Assembly (NCBI GenBank): GCA_041686915.1
Contig: JAWLDB010000159.1
Location: 1 to 6,407, forward strand
Length of the DNA: 6,407 nucleotides
Reading direction: 5' to 3'
Origin: JAWLDB01 sp041686915
GTDB lineage: Bacteria > Bacillota > UBA994 > UBA5500
Shown: piece by piece, positions 1 through 6,407 of the stretch
Layout of the letters: each line of letters starts with the position of its first letter
Numbering within the stretch: the stretch's first letter is position 1
The notes under the pieces: model-generated
Database searches by the model: none
What the model was told of the DNA's origin: nothing
The model's input: the letters and a program-made list of their open reading frames with translations, nothing else
Position numbers and translations under genes: made by a program

Positions 1-1
1 C

Positions 2-3000
2 TATGAGGTTCGCTTCCCCGGAGACGCCTACTACCCACAGCTTCTGACCGTGGATGGCAGCCTGAACACAGATGACATAGTCCGGTTTGGCGCAGCTACG
101 CTTCAGCTTACAGCCGTGCGACCAGGCGATGCGCAGAAACCCTTTATAGAGTCGCAATGGACAGAATATCAGGGCGCCAACTTCGATGTGAGTACCTTCA
201 CCGGCAAGCTTGGCCCGGGTGGTAACTGGGACTACCTCGACCTGAATGCCCGCGTACTATGGTGGGGAGAAACGGCAGAAGTAGGACAGGGACTGCACAA
301 GCTGACTTACGTGGACCAGTTCGGCACGATCCCCGGTGGTCAGTCCGGCAAGACCTTCTACTATCCCTTCGCCACTATCCGGGCTACAGAACACAGCATA
401 CATGTGGACCGGCAGGTGACAAAAGGGTGGCTAGCCTCTGGGGAGAGCAGGGGAATGTCTCTGCTGTTGACCAATGGCAACGGAGAGCAGTATAAGCAAC
501 TGACCATGCCGTTCCGCATAGCCAACATGTTTGATACAGAGCGGGTAGCCGAAAGCGACAGCCTGGTGTTCCTGCTGCAGACTATCAAGGACGCCTCAAC
601 AATCAAAGCAGGGAGCCTAAATCTGAGTGACAGCCTTATCGGCAAGGGTTTGAACTACCTAAGTGGCAGAGGTGTCGAGAGCGAGATGTTCAGCATGGTG
701 GTGCGTCCCACTCTCGATCCGACCGTCTTCAAAGCCTTTGTCATGCTGAACGTTGGCAACATGCATAACGATAACGTCACCGGCGTTTATTCCGATAACA
801 GCCTAAACAGTGACCTCGACTATACCCCTTCGGCCATGGACGTGCAGAAGATGACCAAGGGGGAGTATTTGAAGGAGCAGCGGAAGAAGTACGACCACAA
901 CAAGAGCAATACCAAGAGTAAACGCGCGCGAGATATTCATTATGCCCTCGGTGGCTATATGGAAGCTGAGATAACTTACAACCACGACAAGGAAAAGTGG
1001 GAAGTCATCATCCTAAACGGCGGCTTTAACGCGGGTGGAGGTGTCAGCTACTCCTGGAACTGGAACAGCTGGGTCGGTCCCGTACCTGTGACTGCCCAGC
1101 TTACTGTGGGAGGCACAGCAGAAGTCATCTACAAGGTTACTCTAATGCGCGGAAAAGAGGTCAAGGTCAAATACAACCGCGATGCAGTCAACCTCTATCT
1201 GACCACCCTGCGCCTATACGCGTACGTACGTGCTTTCGGTGGCTTTGGGCAGGACTATACGGTGGCAGCACTAAAAATCGGTGTCTTTGGGCAGATCTCA
1301 ATCGATACATCCTTCTCCTGGCTCAACTTCCCGGAGGCTGACCCGGCGAAGCGTAACGGTCAGTTGCTGACCGCCAAAGGTAAGACAGGCATTGAGTTTG
1401 TGGCCAAGTTCCTGTTTGTTTCTTACGAGAAGGTGCTTGCGTCCCTGTCCTTCGACATAGTGACTAAGAAGTACGGCTCCTGGAACGCGATACAGGATGC
1501 CTGGAAGCAGGCTACAAAAGACCAGTCTGGAATGGGCTTTGCTGCTGCAGCCATGCCTATGGAAGAAAGTGTAGCCTATCCGGTAGCCGAGCGCTCCATC
1601 CTTGAGGAACGCGACTACTTGCAGCAATTTGACCGTACCTGGAATAGTGCTGCCGGATTTGGTTCGTTGTCTCTTGATGCGGATAACGGAGTAAAGGACC
1701 TGCAGACTAACGCTTATCCCTATAGTAACCCGATCCTGAGTGATGACGGCCAGATCATGGTCTACATCTCTGATGCAGATAGCACCGACGTAGAGGATAC
1801 AGAAGTTCGCTGGAGCAGGGCTTCTGGCGGCAGTTTCCCCAACGGCAATCCAATCGACCCAAGTGGCGATGGCCATGGTGATTCGCAACTGAAACTGGCG
1901 GGCACCGCCGGGTCGGCTGTGGCAGCCTGGGTGCGCCAGAGCGCCAGCCTGCAGAAAGAAGCTGGTGAGCCTATCACTTACAGTGATGTAGCACTAATGA
2001 GCAACAGTGCTGAGATAATGGTAGCAACCTTTGATGGTACCACATGGAGCACAACCCGCTTGACCAACAACGCGTCCCCGGACCTCGCTCCAGTTGTAGC
2101 CATCAGCGGCAACCGTGTCCTGGTTGCCTGGCGCAGTGTCTATCCGGCGGATGCTTCAGATCCGCTAAACTTCAGTGCCAATGATAGCATTCTCTACAGT
2201 GTCTATGAAGATGGGGCATGGAGTACCCCGGCAACTCTGTATAATGGCACCTCTGGCAGAGTGCTCGGCATGGAAGCAGCCATGCTGCAAGATGGCACGA
2301 CAGCTGTCACCTACACCGTTGACACGTTGAACGGGACGTTTGCTCTCGACGAGGGAGAGAGCGTAAACAGCGGACTTGAGGTCGTCTATGCCATTATTGG
2401 AACCGATGGTCAGGTACAGAAGAACGTACGTGTTACCAACGATAGCTACCTGGACGAGAACCCGCAGATCACCACCGTGCAATTTGAAGACGGGCGCGAG
2501 TGGTTTGTGCTCGGCTGGTACAGCGTACATGATGCTGACGGCGTCAGGGTCAACGATATCCGGCTCTGTGCCTTTGACCAGACCGGTACCTTGCATACCA
2601 ACTTCATCGACAGCATCAGCAGCGTAAACGAGTATGCAGATGTCAGCATCAGTTCAAACTTCGGTTTCGCTAAGAACGCAGAACAGATTACCGATCTGGC
2701 CATTCTCTGGACAGAGCGGGCCAACCAGTGGGGCATGGACGAAGGGGCTAGGCTGGCAGATAAAGATTTGCTACGGGCGGTCAAGTTCCGCAATGACGCC
2801 GGAAGGATCTACATAACCTCAGCCCTCGACGTGGCAGAAATGCCCGACTTCAGCCTGATCAACCACTTTGATGCCTTCGCCACAGAGGACAACAGCCTGA
2901 AAGCGGTCGTTCTGGCCACCAGCTACGACAATGGTTACGAGCCGACCGGCGTGGAAGTGGAGTACAGGGGTGAATCAGGAGAGCTGCTTGTGGCTGCTCC

Positions 3001-5500
3001 TCAATCGCACCTCTACACAGCGACAGCCACCTTCGAAAACAGGGTGGAAGTCCGCTCGTTGGCGGTGGACTATGAGGCAGTAGTGCGCGGTATGCGCATT
3101 CCGGTCCAGTTCACCATCTTTAACTCCGGGTTCAAGCCAGTAACGGATATTGCGCTGCAAGTCGGTGACAATCTGGCAGACTTTAATGGCCTGCACCTGT
3201 TGCCGAACAGCAGTATACCGCTAACTGTATACTACGATATCCCCGGTGACCGGGTGATTAACCCGACGTACACAGTTACGGCGACCTTTAGTGCAGATGC
3301 CGGCAGCGAGACCTACACTATGACGGACACACTTTATCTGTCCATCCCGGATGTAGGCATCTCTCGCCTCGAGAAACTGCGTGAGCAGGATGGCGAGCGT
3401 CTGCTGCAGGTTACCTTATACAATCTCAGCGATGTGCAGCTGAGCGGCACCAACCGTATCGTCAAGCTCGGATTCTACAGTGATGCTGACTTGAGCGAGG
3501 AAGTATTGACCCCGCTGACCATATCTGATGAAGCGGAGCTCGCTCTGATAGATGCTGGCGCTTTCACCAAACAGGTAACCTTCAACATTCTGGGTTACCT
3601 CGGTGAGGGCAAGGAGATTCCGGAAGGAGGTATGGATCTCTACGCGAGAGCCTGGATTGAAGAGCCCGTGCCTGATCCGGCGGGTACAACCGATGAAATT
3701 ATCGAGTATTACCAGGGCAACAATGTGCAGTCAATCCTGTTTGAGAGCCTGTTGCTGCGTAACGATGGAGAGCAAGCCAACGTAGCCATTGAGCAGACTA
3801 ACGAGGGTGGCGTAACAAAGGCTATCGTCACGGTGCAGAACAACTCGCTAGTCAACGTCAGCAGTGGCAACCTAATCGTCCGCCTGTTGGACAGCCAGGG
3901 CAATGAGCTCGAGACCCTGCAGAGCTACGATCAGGAAGCCGTGAACCAAGGGCTGCTCCAACTCGGTCCAGAGGGGGTCGCTACTCGCGAATTCAGTTTT
4001 AGCCAACAGGGAATCAGGGTGGCTGTCACCTATTCCAACGCTATCATCACCGATAACACCAACGCGAACTTGGCCAGCCTCTCTTTGAGCGGAGTTCCAC
4101 TTAAGTTCGTAGCAGGCGTCTCCGAGTATACCGTCCATGTAAAGGATATGAGTGAAACCACCGTCTCGGCAGTAGCTGAAGACCCAAAGGCTACTGTGCA
4201 GATCAGCGGGCAAGACAGTGGGATGGCCAAGATCAGGCTTACTGCTGGCTGGAACAGTATTACGGTCAAGGTGACAGCATCTGACGGAGAAACCACTCAG
4301 GAGTACCTGACTAATGTCCATAACTACGTACCCGGTTCAGAGCCAGTCATCATCTGGCCAACCATCATTCACAACCCCGGTGGTAAAGTTACCTATTCGG
4401 GTGACGGGAAAGTTACGGTCATTCCGGACAAAGGTTACTGCGTTAAAGACCTGCTGGTAAATGGAAGTTCTGTCGGCGCAGTCACCAGTTACCTGTTGCC
4501 ATCAGGCACAGTGGCCTACCGCATCGAAGCACTGTTTGGGCCGGCAGTAGGGCTAATCACCGTCCAACAGAACAACGGCGGCACGGTTACCGTCAGTGAG
4601 GATGGCTTGAGTGTAACGATTACCCCGGGTGAGGGCTTCCGTATCCAGGATGTCTTGGTCGACGGCGAGTCGGTCGGAGCTGTGACCAACCACGCCTTCA
4701 CTGAGGCAGGGGAGCATACCGTGGAAGTCGTATTTGAGCAGCTGCCGCTGACCGGTAGTATTGATGTGGTGCATAACACTGGTGGCAGTGTGACTGTTTC
4801 CGAAGACGGACTGGAAGTGACTATCTCGCCAGACCAAGGCTATATCATCAAGGATGTGCTGGCCGATGGGGTGTCGGTGGGCCCGGTTAGCCGTTACCGA
4901 TTTGCAGAACCCGGTGAGCATCAGGTCGAGGTTGCGTTTGTGCCAGTTACGCAGGTGCTGGCCCATCTAACCGATGTAAGTGGCCACTGGGCCAGGGATG
5001 ACATCGCTTTCGCAGTAAATAGTGGACTCCTGGTAGGCACCTCTACCACCAGATTCGGTCCTGATACCCCAATCACGCGTGCCATGCTGGTGACAGTGCT
5101 CATGCGCCACGATGGTGGTAGTGCACAGACGCCTGCAGGGCTTAGGGACGTAGCCGGGAACGATTGGTTCGCAGAGCCTGTAGCCTGGGCCGTCGAAAAC
5201 GGTATAGCAGCAAGTAGCGATGGGCTGTTTGCGCCCAACCGACCTGCTACGCGTGAAGAGCTGGCACTGATCGTCTATAGCTACCTGCAGTACGCAGGCA
5301 TTGAACTGCCGCAGGCAGACGTAATCGCCTTCGATGATATCGACCAGGTCACGCCTGCCGCGCGAGTAGCGGTGGTAGCTATGCAGCAGGCCGGCCTGAT
5401 GGTCGGCAGAGGTGGCAACCGCTTCGAACCCCAGGGTACCCTCACCCGGGCAGAGTTCGCAGCAGTGCTGCAGCGCCTGATCGTCAACATTCTTGCATAG
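2..5500 (+). CDS. Giant SLH-domain, cell-wall-anchored modular surface protein (5' partial)
   Basis: This is an exported surface protein, probably held on the cell-wall polymer by three C-terminal SLH domains. The frame is open to the left edge, so the GTG at 50 is not a credible start; the true start and any signal peptide lie upstream. Residue 1 below is the codon at 50. Residues 1-294 are unassigned. Residues 295-487 are a Gly/aromatic-rich beta region. Residues about 554-1000 hold seven propeller-like units. CARDB/Ig-like modules lie at about 1012-1100, 1101-1205 and 1225-1337, and a cadherin-like beta-sandwich at about 1340-1426. Three InlB-type repeats span 1437-1632 and SLH domains 1640-1812. 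Only two cysteines are visible (LCAF and GYCV), as is usual for exported Gram-positive proteins. A TAG stop is followed by a hairpin terminator. No catalytic motif is evident, so adhesion, binding or S-layer structure are the likely roles. SLH anchoring is confident, the C-terminal repeats fairly so, and the propeller and CARDB calls rest on pattern only. Confidence 0.93.
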   Translation, partial: YEVRFPGDAYYPQLLTVDGSLNTDDIVRFGAATLQLTAVRPGDAQKPFIESQWTEYQGANFDVSTFTGKLGPGGNWDYLDLNARVLWWGETAEVGQGLHKLTYVDQFGTIPGGQSGKTFYYPFATIRATEHSIHVDRQVTKGWLASGESRGMSLLLTNGNGEQYKQLTMPFRIANMFDTERVAESDSLVFLLQTIKDASTIKAGSLNLSDSLIGKGLNYLSGRGVESEMFSMVVRPTLDPTVFKAFVMLNVGNMHNDNVTGVYSDNSLNSDLDYTPSAMDVQKMTKGEYLKEQRKKYDHNKSNTKSKRARDIHYALGGYMEAEITYNHDKEKWEVIILNGGFNAGGGVSYSWNWNSWVGPVPVTAQLTVGGTAEVIYKVTLMRGKEVKVKYNRDAVNLYLTTLRLYAYVRAFGGFGQDYTVAALKIGVFGQISIDTSFSWLNFPEADPAKRNGQLLTAKGKTGIEFVAKFLFVSYEKVLASLSFDIVTKKYGSWNAIQDAWKQATKDQSGMGFAAAAMPMEESVAYPVAERSILEERDYLQQFDRTWNSAAGFGSLSLDADNGVKDLQTNAYPYSNPILSDDGQIMVYISDADSTDVEDTEVRWSRASGGSFPNGNPIDPSGDGHGDSQLKLAGTAGSAVAAWVRQSASLQKEAGEPITYSDVALMSNSAEIMVATFDGTTWSTTRLTNNASPDLAPVVAISGNRVLVAWRSVYPADASDPLNFSANDSILYSVYEDGAWSTPATLYNGTSGRVLGMEAAMLQDGTTAVTYTVDTLNGTFALDEGESVNSGLEVVYAIIGTDGQVQKNVRVTNDSYLDENPQITTVQFEDGREWFVLGWYSVHDADGVRVNDIRLCAFDQTGTLHTNFIDSISSVNEYADVSISSNFGFAKNAEQITDLAILWTERANQWGMDEGARLADKDLLRAVKFRNDAGRIYITSALDVAEMPDFSLINHFDAFATEDNSLKAVVLATSYDNGYEPTGVEVEYRGESGELLVAAPQSHLYTATATFENRVEVRSLAVDYEAVVRGMRIPVQFTIFNSGFKPVTDIALQVGDNLADFNGLHLLPNSSIPLTVYYDIPGDRVINPTYTVTATFSADAGSETYTMTDTLYLSIPDVGISRLEKLREQDGERLLQVTLYNLSDVQLSGTNRIVKLGFYSDADLSEEVLTPLTISDEAELALIDAGAFTKQVTFNILGYLGEGKEIPEGGMDLYARAWIEEPVPDPAGTTDEIIEYYQGNNVQSILFESLLLRNDGEQANVAIEQTNEGGVTKAIVTVQNNSLVNVSSGNLIVRLLDSQGNELETLQSYDQEAVNQGLLQLGPEGVATREFSFSQQGIRVAVTYSNAIITDNTNANLASLSLSGVPLKFVAGVSEYTVHVKDMSETTVSAVAEDPKATVQISGQDSGMAKIRLTAGWNSITVKVTASDGETTQEYLTNVHNYVPGSEPVIIWPTIIHNPGGKVTYSGDGKVTVIPDKGYCVKDLLVNGSSVGAVTSYLLPSGTVAYRIEALFGPAVGLITVQQNNGGTVTVSEDGLSVTITPGEGFRIQDVLVDGESVGAVTNHAFTEAGEHTVEVVFEQLPLTGSIDVVHNTGGSVTVSEDGLEVTISPDQGYIIKDVLADGVSVGPVSRYRFAEPGEHQVEVAFVPVTQVLAHLTDVSGHWARDDIAFAVNSGLLVGTSTTRFGPDTPITRAMLVTVLMRHDGGSAQTPAGLRDVAGNDWFAEPVAWAVENGIAASSDGLFAPNRPATREELALIVYSYLQYAGIELPQADVIAFDDIDQVTPAARVAVVAMQQAGLMVGRGGNRFEPQGTLTRAEFAAVLQRLIVNILA
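1727..3050 (+). repeat. Seven propeller-like repeat units within the SLH protein
   Basis: A recurring phrase of the form 'N/L-P-x-I/V ... G ... hydrophobic-V-A-W/Y' begins near residues 560, 611, 679, 741, 804, 862 and 939 (residue 1 is the codon at 50). Examples are NPILSDDGQIMVYIS, LAPVVAISGNRVLVAW and NPQITTVQFEDG. Spacing is 51-77 residues, mean about 63. Between the units are Asp-box-like turns such as FDGTTWST (661-668) and EDGAWSTP (720-727). Seven units of this size fit a BNR/sialidase-like seven-bladed beta-propeller. The fold is inferred, no glycosidase active site was identified, and a binding role is as likely as an enzymatic one. The last unit is the weakest. Confidence 0.55.
4061..4327 (+). 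other. Cadherin-like beta-sandwich domain (coding segment)
   Basis: Residues 1338-1426 begin NANLASLSLSG, pass through SEYTVHV, and end with GWNSITVKVTASDG followed by a closing YLTNVHNY strand. This pattern (an L-x-x-L-x-L-S-G start, Y-x-V at about 25 residues, then N-x-I-x-V-x-V-x-A-x-D-G near the end) is characteristic of the bacterial cadherin-like beta-sandwich family often found next to SLH and InlB-type repeats. It probably acts as a rigid spacer between the CARDB-like modules and the InlB-type repeats. Confidence 0.7.
4358..4945 (+). repeat. Three tandem divergent InlB B-repeat-like modules
   Basis: Three units of about 63-66 residues start near residues 1437, 1502 and 1570 (nt 4358, 4553 and 4757). 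Each has a GG-x-V-T-x-S strand, V-T-I/V-x-P, a G-Y/F-x-I/V-x-D-V/L-L turn, an N/D-G-x-S-V-G segment and a closing E-V-x-F strand. Units 2 and 3 share GGxVTVSEDGL, V-x-DGxSVG and AEPGEH/TEAGEH-type phrases. Unit 1 is more diverged and carries a lone cysteine (GYCVKD). The DNA of units 2 and 3 differs at many synonymous positions, so the duplication is old. These modules usually form a stalk in surface proteins. Confidence 0.75.
4967..5497 (+). other. Three C-terminal SLH domains (cell-wall anchor)
   Basis: Residues 1640-1689 (LTDVSGHWARDDIAFAV...FGPDTPITRAM), 1698-1747 (LRDVAGNDWFAEPVAWAV...FAPNRPATREE) and about 1760-1812 (FDDIDQVTPAARVAV...FEPQGTLTRAE) form a canonical triplet. Each has the helix, the F-x-P turn and the T-R motif. 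In known SLH trimers the TRAE-type motifs line grooves that bind pyruvylated secondary cell-wall polysaccharide. The Arg is kept in all three, but domain 1 has TRAM instead of TRAE, and domain 3 lacks the usual aromatic after the first D-hydrophobic pair. The triplet ends five residues before the stop, so the anchor is intact. Confidence 0.93.
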
Positions 5501-5538
5501 GGGTCGCCACCCTGTGCAACCCGCCGCCCGTGCATAAT

Positions 5539-5577
5539 AAAGCAGCCTGTTGGGAGCAATCCCACAGGCTGCTTTTT
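5539..5577 (+). terminator. Rho-independent terminator of the SLH gene, possibly bidirectional
   Basis: The hairpin starts about 38 bases after the TAG stop. The left arm AGCAGCCTGT-T-GGGA (5541-5555) pairs with TCCC-ACAGGCTGCT (5560-5573) around a GCAA loop (5556-5559), with one unpaired T at 5551. AA at 5539-5540 can extend the stem against the run TTTTT (5573-5577). This is a textbook intrinsic terminator for the + strand. Read on the - strand, the stem is followed by TTATTAT, a weaker T-rich tail, so the element may also stop transcription arriving from the opposing SHOCT gene, for which no other hairpin is visible. Confidence 0.9.
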
Positions 5578-5672
5578 GGGTTGTTTACGTCTTACCATTT
5601 GGCGGTTCGATCGCACCTGCCCCAGATCACGTCAGTCTTCTCCGACTTCACTCATTCCTAGTGCTGAACGAC

Positions 5673-5936
5673 TTAACGTCTTCTTTCGTCCGTGCTCAGG
5701 GTCACTTTGACACGTTCATATTCCTCATTCGTAATCTCGCCGCTGGCCAAACGCCTGCGCAATATTGCCATTGCGTCATCCTCATAATTGCGCGAACCAC
5801 TATGTGACCAGCCTTGGCCGCGGAAAGCCCGGATCAGAAGCCAAATAGCCACAATCCAGAGCAGGCCGCCACCCAACATGCCGATGCCCATTCCACCCCA
5901 GCCCCAACGGCCGGGAAACCAACTACCCCACATCAT
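5673..5936 (-). CDS. Small SHOCT-domain membrane protein
   Basis: This 87-residue protein has a Trp/Gly-rich N-terminus (MMWGSWFPGRWGWGGMG) leading into one hydrophobic helix at about residues 16-38. A short polar linker follows, then a SHOCT-type motif at about 54-80 (DAMAILRRRLASGEITNEEY), and the protein ends in RRR. Single-helix proteins with this layout are common in Bacillota and Actinomycetota. SHOCT is a short C-terminal helical motif thought to aid oligomerisation; no biochemical role is established for these small proteins. The ATG at 5936 is preferred over the adjacent ATG at 5933 because it lies nine bases after a strong AAGGAG site. The gene converges with the large SLH gene, and the upstream gene on the same strand ends 102 bases away. 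The family call is confident; the function is unknown. Confidence 0.9.
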   Translation of the reverse strand: MMWGSWFPGRWGWGGMGIGMLGGGLLWIVAIWLLIRAFRGQGWSHSGSRNYEDDAMAILRRRLASGEITNEEYERVKVTLSTDERRR

Positions 5937-5945
5937 CTGCCTTCT

Positions 5946-5951
5946 CTCCTT
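5946..5951 (-). promoter_or_regulatory. Shine-Dalgarno site of the SHOCT gene
   Basis: On the - strand the bases before the ATG at 5936 read GGAAGGAGAGAAGGCAG. The AAGGAG core (5951-5946) is nine bases from the start codon, which supports this start and indicates efficient translation. Confidence 0.85.
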
Positions 5952-6038
5952 CCGTCGTAGAACCCTATTCTTCTAGCTTATTATCCCCAGGTCGCAAGCT
6001 AACTACGTAAGAACAACGGTGCCGCTCTAAGCTTCCAC

Positions 6039-6407
6039 TTATCTCAGCAGCCGGCCGCCGTGACGGTTCACAATACCACGGGCGGCTCTGGAACCCCTCG
6101 GCTCTTGAGCATAGAGCACCAACATGTGTCCATCCCTAAGGTCGGGTGGAAGCGGCTTGGCTAGAGCATAAAGCCCTGCTAACAGACCGCCGGCAGCAAA
6201 GCCAATTCCAGCACCGGTAAAGAGTGCAGCAGGCAATCCGCCTGCGAGCAGTCTGCCCATCAGCATCCCCCACGGGTGATTGCCAGCCAACCAGTAGAAC
6301 AGTAGGCCACCTAACACTGCCCCAACCAGCGCTCCCAGCCAGGTAGTCCGATACTGCCAGTGGGTCAGGAATACTTCTGGCCGCACCTGCTGCTCATAGT
6401 AGTCACC
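6039..6407 (-). CDS. Glycine-zipper two-helix membrane protein (5' partial)
   Basis: The frame is open to the right edge, giving 122 visible residues. The in-frame GTG at 6386 has no good ribosome binding site, so the start most likely lies outside the window. Numbering from the edge, a charged/aromatic stretch (DYYEQQVRPEVF, 2-13) precedes two hydrophobic Gly-rich helices at about 22-42 (GALVGAVLGGLL) and 53-83 (GAGIGFAAGGLLAGL). These show the G-x-x-x-G-like spacing of glycine zippers. A C-terminal beta-alpha element follows (DGHMLVLYAQEP then ARGIVNRHGGRLL). A Gly-rich hydrophobic pair followed by 'G-x-x-L-V ... ILRRHGG' resembles small general-stress-like membrane proteins, but I cannot name a family with certainty. 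The TAA stop is 102 bases before the SHOCT gene on the same strand, so co-transcription is possible. Confidence 0.8.
   Translation of the reverse strand, partial: GDYYEQQVRPEVFLTHWQYRTTWLGALVGAVLGGLLFYWLAGNHPWGMLMGRLLAGGLPAALFTGAGIGFAAGGLLAGLYALAKPLPPDLRDGHMLVLYAQEPRGSRAARGIVNRHGGRLLR

Noticed and set aside
50..52. GTG as the start codon of the large gene
   Set aside because: The same frame stays open to the left edge, adding 16 sensible residues (YEVRFPGDAYYPQLLT). No ribosome binding site or signal peptide lies at this point.
1221..1230. Ten-base palindrome CGTACGTACG
   Set aside because: It is a single occurrence inside a codon-constrained region (encoding AYVRA), so most likely coincidence.
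1298..1888. Long antisense open frame (196 residues) inside the large gene
   Set aside because: It is fully overlapped by the confident SLH-protein frame, has no recognisable domain, and is of a length expected by chance opposite a moderately GC-rich coding strand.
3872..4321. Antisense open frame (149 residues) opposite the cadherin-like region
   Set aside because: It is a shadow of the coding strand with no family resemblance and lies wholly within a conserved domain of the other strand.
5281..5616. - strand open frame running through the terminator into the SLH domains
   Set aside because: It crosses the hairpin and overlaps the SLH anchor, and its translation shows no domain or compositional sense.
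5550..5807. + strand open frame starting inside the terminator
   Set aside because: It begins within the hairpin and overlaps the well-supported SHOCT gene on the other strand.
5980..6010. Possible promoter for the SHOCT gene (GATAAT as a -10 on the - strand)
   Set aside because: The -10-like hexamer is reasonable, but no -35 element stands at 16-18 bases. The nearest candidate (TTACGT at 19 bases) matches poorly.
6022..6047. Possible small hairpin after the glycine-zipper gene's stop
   Set aside because: Only about four base pairs form (TAAG/CTTA) with no T-run, so it is not a credible terminator.

Overview
The window holds the 3' part of one very large surface-protein gene on the + strand (from the left edge to 5500). 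It is followed by a strong hairpin terminator and two small envelope-protein genes on the - strand that converge on it. Three C-terminal SLH (S-layer homology) domains point to a Gram-positive-type cell wall with a secondary cell-wall polymer. Together with the moderate GC content and strong AGGAG ribosome binding site, this suggests Bacillota, probably a Clostridia-type anaerobe. That placement is inference; no marker gene is present.

Region 1 (2-5500): 1832 visible residues of a modular exported protein whose N-terminus lies outside the window. Its apparent order is: an unassigned N-terminal part; a Gly/aromatic-rich beta region; a probable seven-unit beta-propeller; two or three CARDB/Ig-like modules; a cadherin-like beta-sandwich; three divergent InlB B-repeat-like modules; and three SLH domains at the C-terminus. 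This looks like a cell-wall-anchored stalk that presents a large head domain outward. No enzymatic active site could be recognised.

Region 2 (5501-5672): a convergent intergenic stretch carrying a near-perfect hairpin plus T-run. It ends the large gene and perhaps also the opposing - strand transcription.

Region 3 (5673-6407, - strand): a short SHOCT-domain membrane protein, preceded by the 3' part of a gene for a glycine-zipper, two-helix membrane protein that runs off the right edge. The two lie 102 bases apart in the same orientation and may be co-transcribed. They resemble small envelope or stress-associated membrane proteins, and nothing in the sequence ties them functionally to the SLH protein.

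I see no mobile element, CRISPR array, RNA gene or defence system. The most notable content is the architecture of the giant SLH protein and its unassigned N-terminal half.
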